Shown piece after piece: positions 1 to 6,383 of a stretch of 60,796 nucleotides of DNA. The translations under genes were made by a program, and so were the position numbers. The DNA is taken from the IMG/VR virus record IMGVR_UViG_3300030450_002344, positions 1 through 60,796 of that record; one strand, given 5' to 3'. Below the pieces are notes generated by a model. That model was not told the DNA's origin and searched no databases. It saw only the letters and a program-made list of their open reading frames with translations. Each line of letters begins with the position of its first letter. The first letter of the stretch is position 1. The DNA comes from a virus.

Positions 1-100
1 TTGCACTAAAGCAAGCGGAGCTAGGTAAGATTATAGCGGCCAGCTCTAACATAATAGAGGCGGTTAATAATCCTGACTATCAAGAACTGCTTAATACTTC
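1..100. repeat. Terminal direct repeat, left copy
   Basis: These 100 bases recur at 60697-60796 with a single mismatch (t at 99, a at 60795). The gene that runs off the right end continues in frame through this copy, so the repeat is most simply the assembly overlap of a circular or circularly permuted molecule rather than a biological long terminal repeat. Confidence 0.9.
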
Positions 101-350
101 GCTGACTCTACATAGTATAGAGGTTACTAAAGGTATGAAACGGGCAGCACTTAACGCGCTATTAGGTAAGAACAAAGGGCTTAAAGGTAATAAGCAAACT
201 CGTAAACAGCTAAGAGCTTTTAAGAAAGCCATTGAACCTTATACAGACCGGCCTGAAATTAAGAATCTAATAGAGATTATGACAGCTAAAAGCCTAGAGG
301 TTTCTGATAATAACTTAGAGGCTGAGGTTACTAGATGGAAGGGGAGGTAG
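1..350 (+). CDS. C-terminal part of the sigma region-2-like protein (continues from 59745)
   Basis: When the window is closed through the 100-bp overlap, the frame opened at 59745 continues here (first full codon at 3) and stops at 348-350, giving a protein of about 433 residues. This part is basic and helical, rich in Lys, Asn and Leu, with no domain I recognise. It does not look like a sigma region 4, which would carry a helix-turn-helix. An ATG at 135 lies in the same frame, but treating it as a separate 71-residue gene is unnecessary once the ends are joined. Confidence 0.8.
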   Translation, partial: ALKQAELGKIIAASSNIIEAVNNPDYQELLNTSLTLHSIEVTKGMKRAALNALLGKNKGLKGNKQTRKQLRAFKKAIEPYTDRPEIKNLIEIMTAKSLEVSDNNLEAEVTRWKGR

Positions 351-436
351 TATATATACAACTATACTATATACTGCTGACTATAATATATCCCGGCTAT
401 AACTATACCGAAGACTTTAAATGCTTCTTTAGAACT

Positions 437-490
437 CTCCCCCGTAGGGGGAGGTCAGCCGGTGTCGCAGTTAAGTGGCCGACGAGCCGA
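437..490 (+). ncRNA. Hairpin element copy A (GC-rich hairpin plus conserved 3' tail)
   Basis: A 7-bp perfect GC hairpin (437-443 with 447-453, loop GTA) is followed by GGT, about eight variable bases and the motif YGCAGTTAA, then a second GC-rich segment. The same arrangement occurs at 2102 and 59501. It lies in the 218-base gap before the gene at 569. A second small hairpin (stem GCACA/TGTGC, about 491-504) follows. There is no T tract, so it is not a standard intrinsic terminator. The rest of the gap is AT-rich with short inverted repeats. Confidence 0.5.
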
Positions 491-568
491 GCACAGCGTT
501 GTGCTTAGGTGAATAAATAATATCTTATGTGTCGGTTTGATATGTACATGGTATGAAAGGAGTTTGAT

Positions 569-793
569 ATGCCTAACATAGATATAGATTACACAGTATT
601 AATCACTGATGAGGGGGAATTCTGTGTAAGGGGCGGGGTATTATATTGTAATAATATCCCTATGCCTTACGTGGATGAACCAGAACAAGAGTTCTATACA
701 CTAGTATCGCAGGAGATTGATAACCTGCAAGAGGGTAAAGATACGGGCAGCTATATAGAAGTTCGTAGAATGCAAGTATGGGAGGAAGCATAA
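569..793 (+). CDS. Small acidic protein of unknown function
   Basis: A 74-residue acidic protein that I do not recognise. The start has a good AAGGAG ribosome binding site at about 556-561. The stop codon overlaps the next start by one base (TAATG), indicating translational coupling in the early operon. There is no signal peptide, membrane segment or metal-binding motif beyond two separated cysteines. Confidence 0.8.
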   Translation: MPNIDIDYTVLITDEGEFCVRGGVLYCNNIPMPYVDEPEQEFYTLVSQEIDNLQEGKDTGSYIEVRRMQVWEEA

Positions 794-1050
794 TGCCATT
801 CGTAGAGTACGGTAAACATGGGATGAAGCGATGGGTTAATACCTATCAGGTTGGTGATGTAATATACGCTAACCATAAGGCTAAGGGCCTTGAAGATATG
901 GAAGGGTCTTGTGTAGAAACTAAGTTAGTTACTACGCAGGGTTACTGGCCGCCAGAGTACGATAAGAATACAGCCTATCGTATAGTGCAATACTTTAAGT
1001 GTGCTGTATGTGGTGTAGCTATAGAGGATAAGGAGTTTATAGATGGGTAA
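793..1050 (+). CDS. Small protein of unknown function
   Basis: I place the start at the ATG at 793, not the in-frame ATG at 778, because GGAGG at 780-784 sits correctly for 793. The result is an 85-residue protein with a C-terminal CxxC pair and one upstream Cys, so a metal site is possible but incomplete. It overlaps the previous gene by one base and the next by eight. Function is unknown. Confidence 0.75.
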   Translation: MPFVEYGKHGMKRWVNTYQVGDVIYANHKAKGLEDMEGSCVETKLVTTQGYWPPEYDKNTAYRIVQYFKCAVCGVAIEDKEFIDG

Positions 1051-1393
1051 TTTATACTCACTTCAGTGTGAACTTAATCTAATCGCTGATGGGTTAAAAA
1101 CTTATGAAGACGTTATAGATTTTAATCATGCTGATGAACATACAAAGTCTATAATGGCACAGCTTTGGGACGTATATGTAGAGCCTCCGTCTCAGTCTTG
1201 GTACACATATCAAGGATGTTGGGAAAGTGAGGATGAATTTGCTGCGGATTTAGCAAGTGAAACAGGGTTTCTTGATAGTGATTGGAGTACATACTTTGAT
1301 TATGACCTGTGGACTAATGACTTATTCATAAGTGACTACACGTCATTAGACTGTAGGCAATGTGGTGACTTAATGATAGTGAGGTATGACTGA
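1043..1393 (+). CDS. ArdA-like antirestriction protein (C-terminal lobe only)
   Basis: A 116-residue, very acidic protein (rich in Asp and Glu). From about residue 60 it reads FAADLASETG, then YFDYDLWTNDLF, matching the C-terminal pattern of ArdA (FA-x-E-x-ETG, then a DYE/DYD-x-W-x-x-DL block). ArdA proteins are DNA mimics that occupy type I restriction enzymes. Typical ArdA is about 165 residues; the N-terminal third is missing or unrecognisable here, and a terminal CRQC pair is added. It sits in the early operon, where antirestriction genes are expected. The assignment rests on motif similarity only. Confidence 0.5.
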   Translation: MGNLYSLQCELNLIADGLKTYEDVIDFNHADEHTKSIMAQLWDVYVEPPSQSWYTYQGCWESEDEFAADLASETGFLDSDWSTYFDYDLWTNDLFISDYTSLDCRQCGDLMIVRYD

Positions 1394-2097
1394 TGGAAAC
1401 TAAACGCAAAACAATTAGGATACCTAATACTGGGGCATGGTTGTCTCAGATAGTAATGGATGCCATGGGATACGGAGGTGCTGAATGGCGTAGGTATAAG
1501 ATGCAAGGTATCATACGGTTGGTAACTCGTGATGGTACTAGCAAGCCTGAAGTATGTAGTAGGGCTAGGGATGAGGACTTATGGGTAATGACCGGGACTA
1601 CTGTATATATTGGTAGGTCTATAGAGATTGAAGTATTAGGAGAGATTATGGAAGGCACTGCAAAGTGGACAACAGGTAAGGATGAAGACCAAGCTGTTGT
1701 TACCACGGCGGAAAGAGATAAACTGCTAAGGGATTATTGGAATCATGCTAGGTATGTTAGTCGTGTACAAGAGTTATCTCGTGAGTCTATTAAGCGTATG
1801 CTTGATAAGTCTGAGAAACTAACCGAAGCGATTGTAAATACAGTGTACCCTGCTATTAGGCTTATGGCAGATGGCAGTTGGTACATAGATAAGGAAGGTA
1901 ACGCTCATGTAGGTTACAATCCACCAAAGACAGCTATGATTATGTATAGTCACAACTGGAAATCTAGTGAGAAGTGGGATGACTTCCGTAAGGCAGAGGT
2001 CGCACTGACTGAGGATGTACGGATATACATCCGTAACCATATAGAAGAACTTGCAGATGCTAGAGAGATAGCACACATAGTAAAGTTAATGGCTTAA
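1393..2097 (+). CDS. Hypothetical protein, 234 residues
   Basis: I do not recognise this protein. It starts with a basic segment, contains many Trp and Tyr residues and ends in a helical acidic region. The start overlaps the previous stop (TGATG), so it is translationally coupled. No catalytic motif or membrane segment is visible. It is the last gene before hairpin element B. Confidence 0.8.
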   Translation: METKRKTIRIPNTGAWLSQIVMDAMGYGGAEWRRYKMQGIIRLVTRDGTSKPEVCSRARDEDLWVMTGTTVYIGRSIEIEVLGEIMEGTAKWTTGKDEDQAVVTTAERDKLLRDYWNHARYVSRVQELSRESIKRMLDKSEKLTEAIVNTVYPAIRLMADGSWYIDKEGNAHVGYNPPKTAMIMYSHNWKSSEKWDDFRKAEVALTEDVRIYIRNHIEELADAREIAHIVKLMA

Positions 2098-2101
2098 CCC
2101 T

Positions 2102-2150
2102 CTGCCCCGAAGGGGCAGGTCACAGGGTGCCGCAGTTAACCGTGGCTCGG
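2102..2150 (+). ncRNA. Hairpin element copy B
   Basis: A 7-bp GC hairpin with a GAA loop (2102-2108 with 2112-2118), then GGT, spacer, CGCAGTTAA and GTGGCTCGG. It matches copies A (437) and C (59501) in layout: hairpin, GGT, a fixed spacer to the GCAGTTA-like core, then a GC-rich tail. It lies between the stop at 2097 and the gene at 2197, in a probable leader. Confidence 0.5.
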
Positions 2151-2196
2151 TGGGGTCACAAAGATAAAAATGATTGGTCAACGGAAGGATAATAGA

Positions 2197-2484
2197 ATGG
2201 CTAAAAGTTTTGTTGAAGTACCACAAGATGCGGTACGAATTAGAGTCGGTGAGAACACCGAGTTGGTTGCTTGGCAATCAGAGTATAATGGGGAGAAGCA
2301 GATTAGCTTCGGCAAATCTACCCAATACAAAGAAGGTGGAGATGTCTACACTAAGATGGCTCCTCCTATCACAGCTTCTACATTCCACATGCTAGTTAAC
2401 CTAGCTAATGGACACCTCTTTGGTGGTGATGTAGATGCTCACGACGGTGTAGCTATTGAGGCTCCACGTCGGGGTGAACGTTAA
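2197..2484 (+). CDS. Small protein of unknown function upstream of the structured RNA
   Basis: I chose the ATG at 2197 because GGAAGG at 2183-2188 is spaced eight bases from it; the in-frame ATG at 2170 has no ribosome binding site. The 95-residue product looks soluble and beta-rich. It has no motif I can name. It lies between hairpin element B and the large structured RNA region, so it may share that transcript. Confidence 0.75.
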   Translation: MAKSFVEVPQDAVRIRVGENTELVAWQSEYNGEKQISFGKSTQYKEGGDVYTKMAPPITASTFHMLVNLANGHLFGGDVDAHDGVAIEAPRRGER

Positions 2485-2499
2485 TAAAGTCTAGCAAGT

Positions 2500-3135
2500 G
2501 GGAGCCTACCACCGTCAGGTTCCCCCTTACTAGTGAGATTCTTAATCTATCTCCTCTCGTCCTAGGTTAGGAGTCTCACTAGTAAGGTCTTGATAGCATA
2601 TAACGATTGTAGTTTATTAATTTAACAATTATTATTATTAAGACTTTACTATAGTAAGGCTAATAGGAGATGATCTTGACAGCCATAGCTTATTAGACTT
2701 ACTGCCTCATAAGGGTGGACAAGTAACGTGACTTCCTCACACCCCCAAGTTACTTGTACATCCCTATGAGGTACCATAGTTGCTCCTTATTATGGGACCT
2801 CTAACCATGTTGGTGCTAGGTTGGCAGGTAAAAGGTTTAAGCCATTGGCTGAGTATCCTCACCTGTCGGCCTAGTATTATAGTGGTATGTAAAGGCGCGT
2901 TTCCTGTCGGGTGGGTTTATAAGCACCCTATAAACAACGTAAGAGATTGGCATAAGCGATTAGTACAGGAAGCCAGTCCGCCTTACTCTATTAGTTACAA
3001 GTGGATTCAGTAGTTACTATCCGATGGTAAAATGCCTAGCATGACCTCCGTGGATATGACTAAGGGTGAACTCCTTACCTTTGCTGAAGCGTAGTGCACA
3101 CTAAGGGCGCTGAGGCTGCTACTGGATCCACTTGT
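2500..3135 (+). ncRNA. Large structured non-coding RNA candidate (about 640 nt)
   Basis: The 676-base gap between 2484 and 3161 has no credible gene but is packed with complementary segments: 2500-2507/2517-2524 (8 bp), 2526-2538/2574-2586 (13 bp, perfect), 2587-2594/2637-2644 (8 bp, directly stacked on the previous stem), 2660-2665/2691-2696, 2705-2727/2749-2771 (about 21 bp with small bulges), 2823-2829/2861-2867, 2915-2921/2929-2935 and a long-range 2997-3013/3119-3135 (17 bp). Several stems contain G-U wobbles, which suggests RNA rather than DNA palindromes. Size and ornateness recall phage-borne GOLLD and ROOL RNAs, but I cannot assign it to either. No clear promoter was found, so the ends are approximate. 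Confidence 0.7.
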
Positions 3136-3160
3136 ATCTAAAAGAATGGGAGGAAGATAC

Positions 3161-3376
3161 ATGCAAATAGGGATTGAAGCACACAATGATATGACTCTAA
3201 TTGAGATCATACAAGCAGTGGAGGATGGCTTTACTGACGGAGGGGTGGAAATTTCCTTAGAGGAGGAAGTATGTAGACATGACATAGAAGCCATGGCTAT
3301 ACAGATATGGAAAGATATGTACGGAGATTTTGAGATTGATGGTTTATACATCGCAGGTGTAAGGGATAGAGAATAA
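3161..3376 (+). CDS. Small acidic protein of unknown function
   Basis: The start at 3161 is preferred over the in-frame ATG at 3146 because GGAGG at 3149-3153 fits 3161 with a seven-base spacer. The 71-residue acidic product is mostly helical and unrecognised. It is the first gene after the structured RNA, and its stop overlaps the next start (TAATG). Confidence 0.75.
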   Translation: MQIGIEAHNDMTLIEIIQAVEDGFTDGGVEISLEEEVCRHDIEAMAIQIWKDMYGDFEIDGLYIAGVRDRE

Positions 3377-3795
3377 TGACTGACTATGCAACAGTAAGAA
3401 ACAAGGTAGAGACAGATGATACTTTAGTATTTGCTGCGGGGCATGAGACCTTAGATGATAGACCGCATAAGATTACTAAAGAACAACTGGATGCTATCCC
3501 TGACTTCATCCTAAGATGGGATGATTATATACCTGTCGATGCAGTACGAGCATGGATAGAGTACCACCAAGATGGACAGAGTGAGATACATGACCAAGGT
3601 TTATTCATAAGTTCTGCTAGTTCAGATGAGTACTTTGCTAAGGTAGTCTATGAGTATGATGAGTCATTAAACAAACTCGATGATGTCTTAGCATTTGCTA
3701 TTGATTGGGAAGTTGTAGCGCATGAGCTACTTAGGGAGGACTATATTAAGTTGGAATACAACGGTAGTAACTATTACTTTAGGAGTGTTGCATGA
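3376..3795 (+). CDS. Acidic ArdA-like protein (second candidate antirestriction protein)
   Basis: A 139-residue, strongly acidic protein. Its C-terminal part reads AIDWEVVAHELLREDY, then a hydrophobic strand with YYF, which resembles the last block of ArdA (IDYE/IDWE-x-x-ARDL). The rest is too divergent to align by eye. It would be the second ArdA-like protein in this early block; the other is at 1043. Charge and size fit DNA mimicry, but a plain acidic early protein is possible. Confidence 0.4.
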   Translation: MTDYATVRNKVETDDTLVFAAGHETLDDRPHKITKEQLDAIPDFILRWDDYIPVDAVRAWIEYHQDGQSEIHDQGLFISSASSDEYFAKVVYEYDESLNKLDDVLAFAIDWEVVAHELLREDYIKLEYNGSNYYFRSVA

Positions 3796-4019
3796 GTATG
3801 GAAGGATTGACTGACAACGGGGTAGCTCCTGAAGAGGGGAACGTAACGAGGGAAGGCTTACTGCTATACCGATTAGAGGGATACTTAAATAAGCTGAGGT
3901 ACTCGTTACAACAATTAGAAGATACATTTGAAGGCACTGACCATGAAGGATTGTTCCGTAACATACAGGACATGTCTGAATGGGTAGAAGAAATAAGAAA
4001 AGAGATTAAGAATGGCTAA
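3792..4019 (+). CDS. Small coiled-coil protein
   Basis: A 75-residue acidic protein with a leucine-patterned helix from about residue 25 to the end, likely a coiled coil. The start overlaps the preceding stop (ATGA), and the end overlaps the next gene by eight bases. Function unknown. Confidence 0.75.
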   Translation: MSMEGLTDNGVAPEEGNVTREGLLLYRLEGYLNKLRYSLQQLEDTFEGTDHEGLFRNIQDMSEWVEEIRKEIKNG

Positions 4020-4260
4020 CATTACATTAACAGAGAGCACAATAGAAGAGATAGCATCCGCATTAGAGAGACACTTAGCACCAGCTATTGAAGATCCGGG
4101 TAATATTATTGATTACGACTACGAAATAAATGTCAGTGGTGAAGGTGATGGGTACAGTAATACAGATGTAGACATAACCTTACGTGTTGATGAGACATCA
4201 TTGAAGGCTGTGATAAAAGAGATACTAGAAGATGACTTAGGTGAAAACAGCGACGCTTAA
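4012..4260 (+). CDS. Small acidic protein of unknown function
   Basis: An 82-residue, very acidic protein with alternating helix- and strand-like stretches. It overlaps the previous gene by eight bases. No recognisable motif. Its charge resembles the other acidic products of this operon. Confidence 0.75.
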   Translation: MANITLTESTIEEIASALERHLAPAIEDPGNIIDYDYEINVSGEGDGYSNTDVDITLRVDETSLKAVIKEILEDDLGENSDA

Positions 4261-4272
4261 GAGGAGGTTGTA

Positions 4273-4548
4273 ATGGGTTGGAGAGCGATGTATCCAAAGT
4301 TTTATGTAGAGTTCTTTAACGAGAATGGACATCAAGCTATCATCGAGATGCCAGATCATATCATCACTGATGCTATAGGAAACTTTGTACAAGATGAGAT
4401 AGATAATGATGACCTGCTACGTGGTGGTAGGTGGCGCTTACTGTCTGATGAAGAGGCCGAACAATGGGAACGTGACCAAGATGATAAGGCTAACCTTTAC
4501 GATGATGAGCGCCAGTATGATAATGAAGACTGGAATTGGGAGAAGTAG
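4273..4548 (+). CDS. Small acidic protein of unknown function
   Basis: A 91-residue protein with a strong GAGGAGG site at about 4260-4266. The N-terminal half looks like a small alpha/beta fold; the C-terminal third is almost entirely charged (Asp, Glu, Arg, Trp) and probably disordered. Function unknown. Confidence 0.75.
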   Translation: MGWRAMYPKFYVEFFNENGHQAIIEMPDHIITDAIGNFVQDEIDNDDLLRGGRWRLLSDEEAEQWERDQDDKANLYDDERQYDNEDWNWEK

Positions 4549-4549
4549 T

Positions 4550-4780
4550 ATGGGTGTAATACATGACACAAATGATAGGCAACTAGCACTTGCTATCTTT
4601 GCAACATTAAATAGAGAAGTAATGGATAGTATAGGACGGCAGGATCCAAAGGCAGATACAGTTAATGAGCTGTTCCAGTATTGGATTCGTCTGTATTATA
4701 AACAGACTACACCTACAACGGAGAAGGTATGGAATTATGTCAGAGATTTACCACGAAGATTGTTTAAACACAATCAATAG
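4550..4780 (+). CDS. Small basic helical protein
   Basis: Starts at the ATG at 4550, one base after the upstream stop. The 76-residue helical product turns basic at its C-terminus, so nucleic-acid binding is possible. The last 44 bases overlap the start of the DNA methyltransferase gene, an unusually long overlap here. Confidence 0.7.
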   Translation: MGVIHDTNDRQLALAIFATLNREVMDSIGRQDPKADTVNELFQYWIRLYYKQTTPTTEKVWNYVRDLPRRLFKHNQ

Positions 4781-5489
4781 GTTGAGATGGGAACATGTAC
4801 GAGATAATAAAAAGACTAGGCAGCCTGTCGATTTGGTAGTAACATCACCCCCTTACAATATGAATCTACGTATACAAAATGGTAAGTATCGTAGCCGCCA
4901 GATTACTGAAGAGTTTAGTAATAAGTATGATGGCTTCACAGATAACATGCCGATTGATGAGTACACAAACTTTCATAGCTTAGTACTTGAAAGTCTATTT
5001 GGTATCTCTGACCTAATCTTTTATAATGTGGGCATTGTTACTGGCAGTAAACGTGCATGGTTTAAAATAATTGGAGACTTCTCTAAGTATCTAAAGGAGA
5101 TTATTATCTGGGATAAGGGGAACGGACAGCCCGCTATGCAACAACAAGTATTGAATCGGCGCTCTGAACTTATACTGGTGTTTGATAATGACTATGCTAT
5201 TAGCAGACAGTTTAGAGATAAGGGTACGTTTGAACGTGGTACGTTGGATGATGTATGGAATATAGGTAGGCCACTACCACATGAGAAGGTAGATAATCAT
5301 GCTGCACAAATGCCTGAAGCATTAGTAGAAAGAATCCTCTTGAACTTCAGCGAAGAAGGTGATACAATCTATGATCCATTCATGGGTACAGGTACCACTG
5401 GTGTTGTAGCTAAGAGGTTGAATAGAAAATTCATAGGCAGTGAGCTAGTAAAAAGCTACTACAATACTGCACAAAAAAGATTGGGTTGA
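4737..5489 (+). CDS. Orphan DNA N4-cytosine/N6-adenine methyltransferase
   Basis: Transfers a methyl group from SAM to an exocyclic amino group in DNA. The catalytic motif TSPPYN is at about residues 40-45, and the SAM-binding motif DPFMGTGTTG is near the C-terminus at about 220-230, so motif IV precedes motif I (beta-class order). At 250 residues it is a compact enzyme. I chose the ATG at 4737, which has GGAGAAGG nine bases upstream. No partner endonuclease is nearby, so the likely role is protecting phage DNA from host restriction. SPPY is common in N4-cytosine enzymes, but adenine specificity cannot be excluded. Confidence 0.9.
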   Translation: MSEIYHEDCLNTINRLRWEHVRDNKKTRQPVDLVVTSPPYNMNLRIQNGKYRSRQITEEFSNKYDGFTDNMPIDEYTNFHSLVLESLFGISDLIFYNVGIVTGSKRAWFKIIGDFSKYLKEIIIWDKGNGQPAMQQQVLNRRSELILVFDNDYAISRQFRDKGTFERGTLDDVWNIGRPLPHEKVDNHAAQMPEALVERILLNFSEEGDTIYDPFMGTGTTGVVAKRLNRKFIGSELVKSYYNTAQKRLG

Positions 5490-5490
5490 T

Positions 5491-6000
5491 ATGAGTACCT
5501 TTATAAACAAAGAACGTGCTGAATCTTTCACTAATATACTGAATGACCTTTCTGTAAGAGTGTTCGGTAAAGAACCTTCGGAAGCTATACTAGCTGGTGA
5601 ATGCCTAGGTTGTGGCATCACTGTAGATTTAGATTCAATGCACATTGCTAGACAAGAACGCTATGGGATATGTGGTATGTGTAGTGACTGCCAAGCCAAT
5701 TGGTTACCCGCAGAAATCTTTGATTCTCCTCAGAATGAGGAACAGTTGAAGGGACAGTGGGGTGTACCTAAAAGGTTTAAGCAACCACGCTATAAAAAAT
5801 CACGAGAGAAAATTGTACGTGCTATGAAAAAGAATCATCCGTATAAGCCAATTGAAATTGAAGAACGATCTGGCGTAGCAGGTACTACTATCATGCGGCA
5901 CCTAAAAGATATGCAACAGCATAGGAAAGTATCACAAATAGAAGTTTTTGGCAAGGTAATGTATGTAAGATTGGTGGGTATAAAAGATGCAATGTCCTAA
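5491..6000 (+). CDS. Zn-finger and winged-helix-like DNA-binding protein
   Basis: A 169-residue protein with an N-terminal zinc-binding unit (a CxxC pair near residue 40 and CxxCxxC near residues 60-67). A basic linker follows, then a segment at about 115-150 (IEIEERSGVAGTTIMRHL) that reads as a helix-turn-helix or winged helix. It is probably a phage transcription regulator or DNA-binding factor. It starts just after the methyltransferase stop and overlaps the next gene by 14 bases. Confidence 0.6.
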   Translation: MSTFINKERAESFTNILNDLSVRVFGKEPSEAILAGECLGCGITVDLDSMHIARQERYGICGMCSDCQANWLPAEIFDSPQNEEQLKGQWGVPKRFKQPRYKKSREKIVRAMKKNHPYKPIEIEERSGVAGTTIMRHLKDMQQHRKVSQIEVFGKVMYVRLVGIKDAMS

Positions 6001-6184
6001 CTGTAAGTCCCGGTCAGTACGTGAAGATGATCCGGGAGAATACATATGTAATATATGTGGTCATATGATATACGATAAGGACACAATGATACGTGTCATG
6101 ACAGCACTATCAAGCGACATCGTACTAACGGCCACAGAAACACAACGTAGAAGGTTCCCCACTATAGGAGGGCAGAAGTTATGA
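5987..6184 (+). CDS. Small zinc-ribbon protein
   Basis: A 65-residue protein with CPNC near the N-terminus and CNIC about 17 residues later, a classic TFIIB-like zinc ribbon. The remaining residues are helical. It could be a transcription cofactor or DNA-binding protein. It overlaps both neighbours, so it is co-translated with the regulator upstream. Confidence 0.7.
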   Translation: MQCPNCKSRSVREDDPGEYICNICGHMIYDKDTMIRVMTALSSDIVLTATETQRRRFPTIGGQKL

Positions 6185-6345
6185 GTAAGATAGTATATGA
6201 TAGTGAGTGTATATTCTGTGAGGAAGGCATAGAGAAGGGTGAAGAATCATGGTGTACGGCTGATGGCTATGATGCTCACAAGTTTTGTTGGGAGTCAGCC
6301 GCAGATAGTCCAGATGTATGGACAGCGAGACAGATATATGGATAA
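6181..6345 (+). CDS. Tiny Cys/His-rich protein (54 residues)
   Basis: A short gene starting at ATG 6181, overlapping the previous stop by four bases (ATGA), and stopping at 6343-6345. It has C10-x2-C13, then C25, H33 and C36, enough ligands for one zinc site. AGGAGGG at about 6166-6172 serves as the ribosome binding site. It is the third Zn-type protein in a row. Confidence 0.65.
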   Translation: MSKIVYDSECIFCEEGIEKGEESWCTADGYDAHKFCWESAADSPDVWTARQIYG

Positions 6346-6383
6346 AGTATGGATAAGTTACGTACCTTTTGAGGAGGTTGAGT

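Noticed and set aside
2780-3013. A 77-residue ORF inside the structured RNA region
   Set aside because: No ribosome binding site, unnatural composition, and it overlaps several strong RNA helices.
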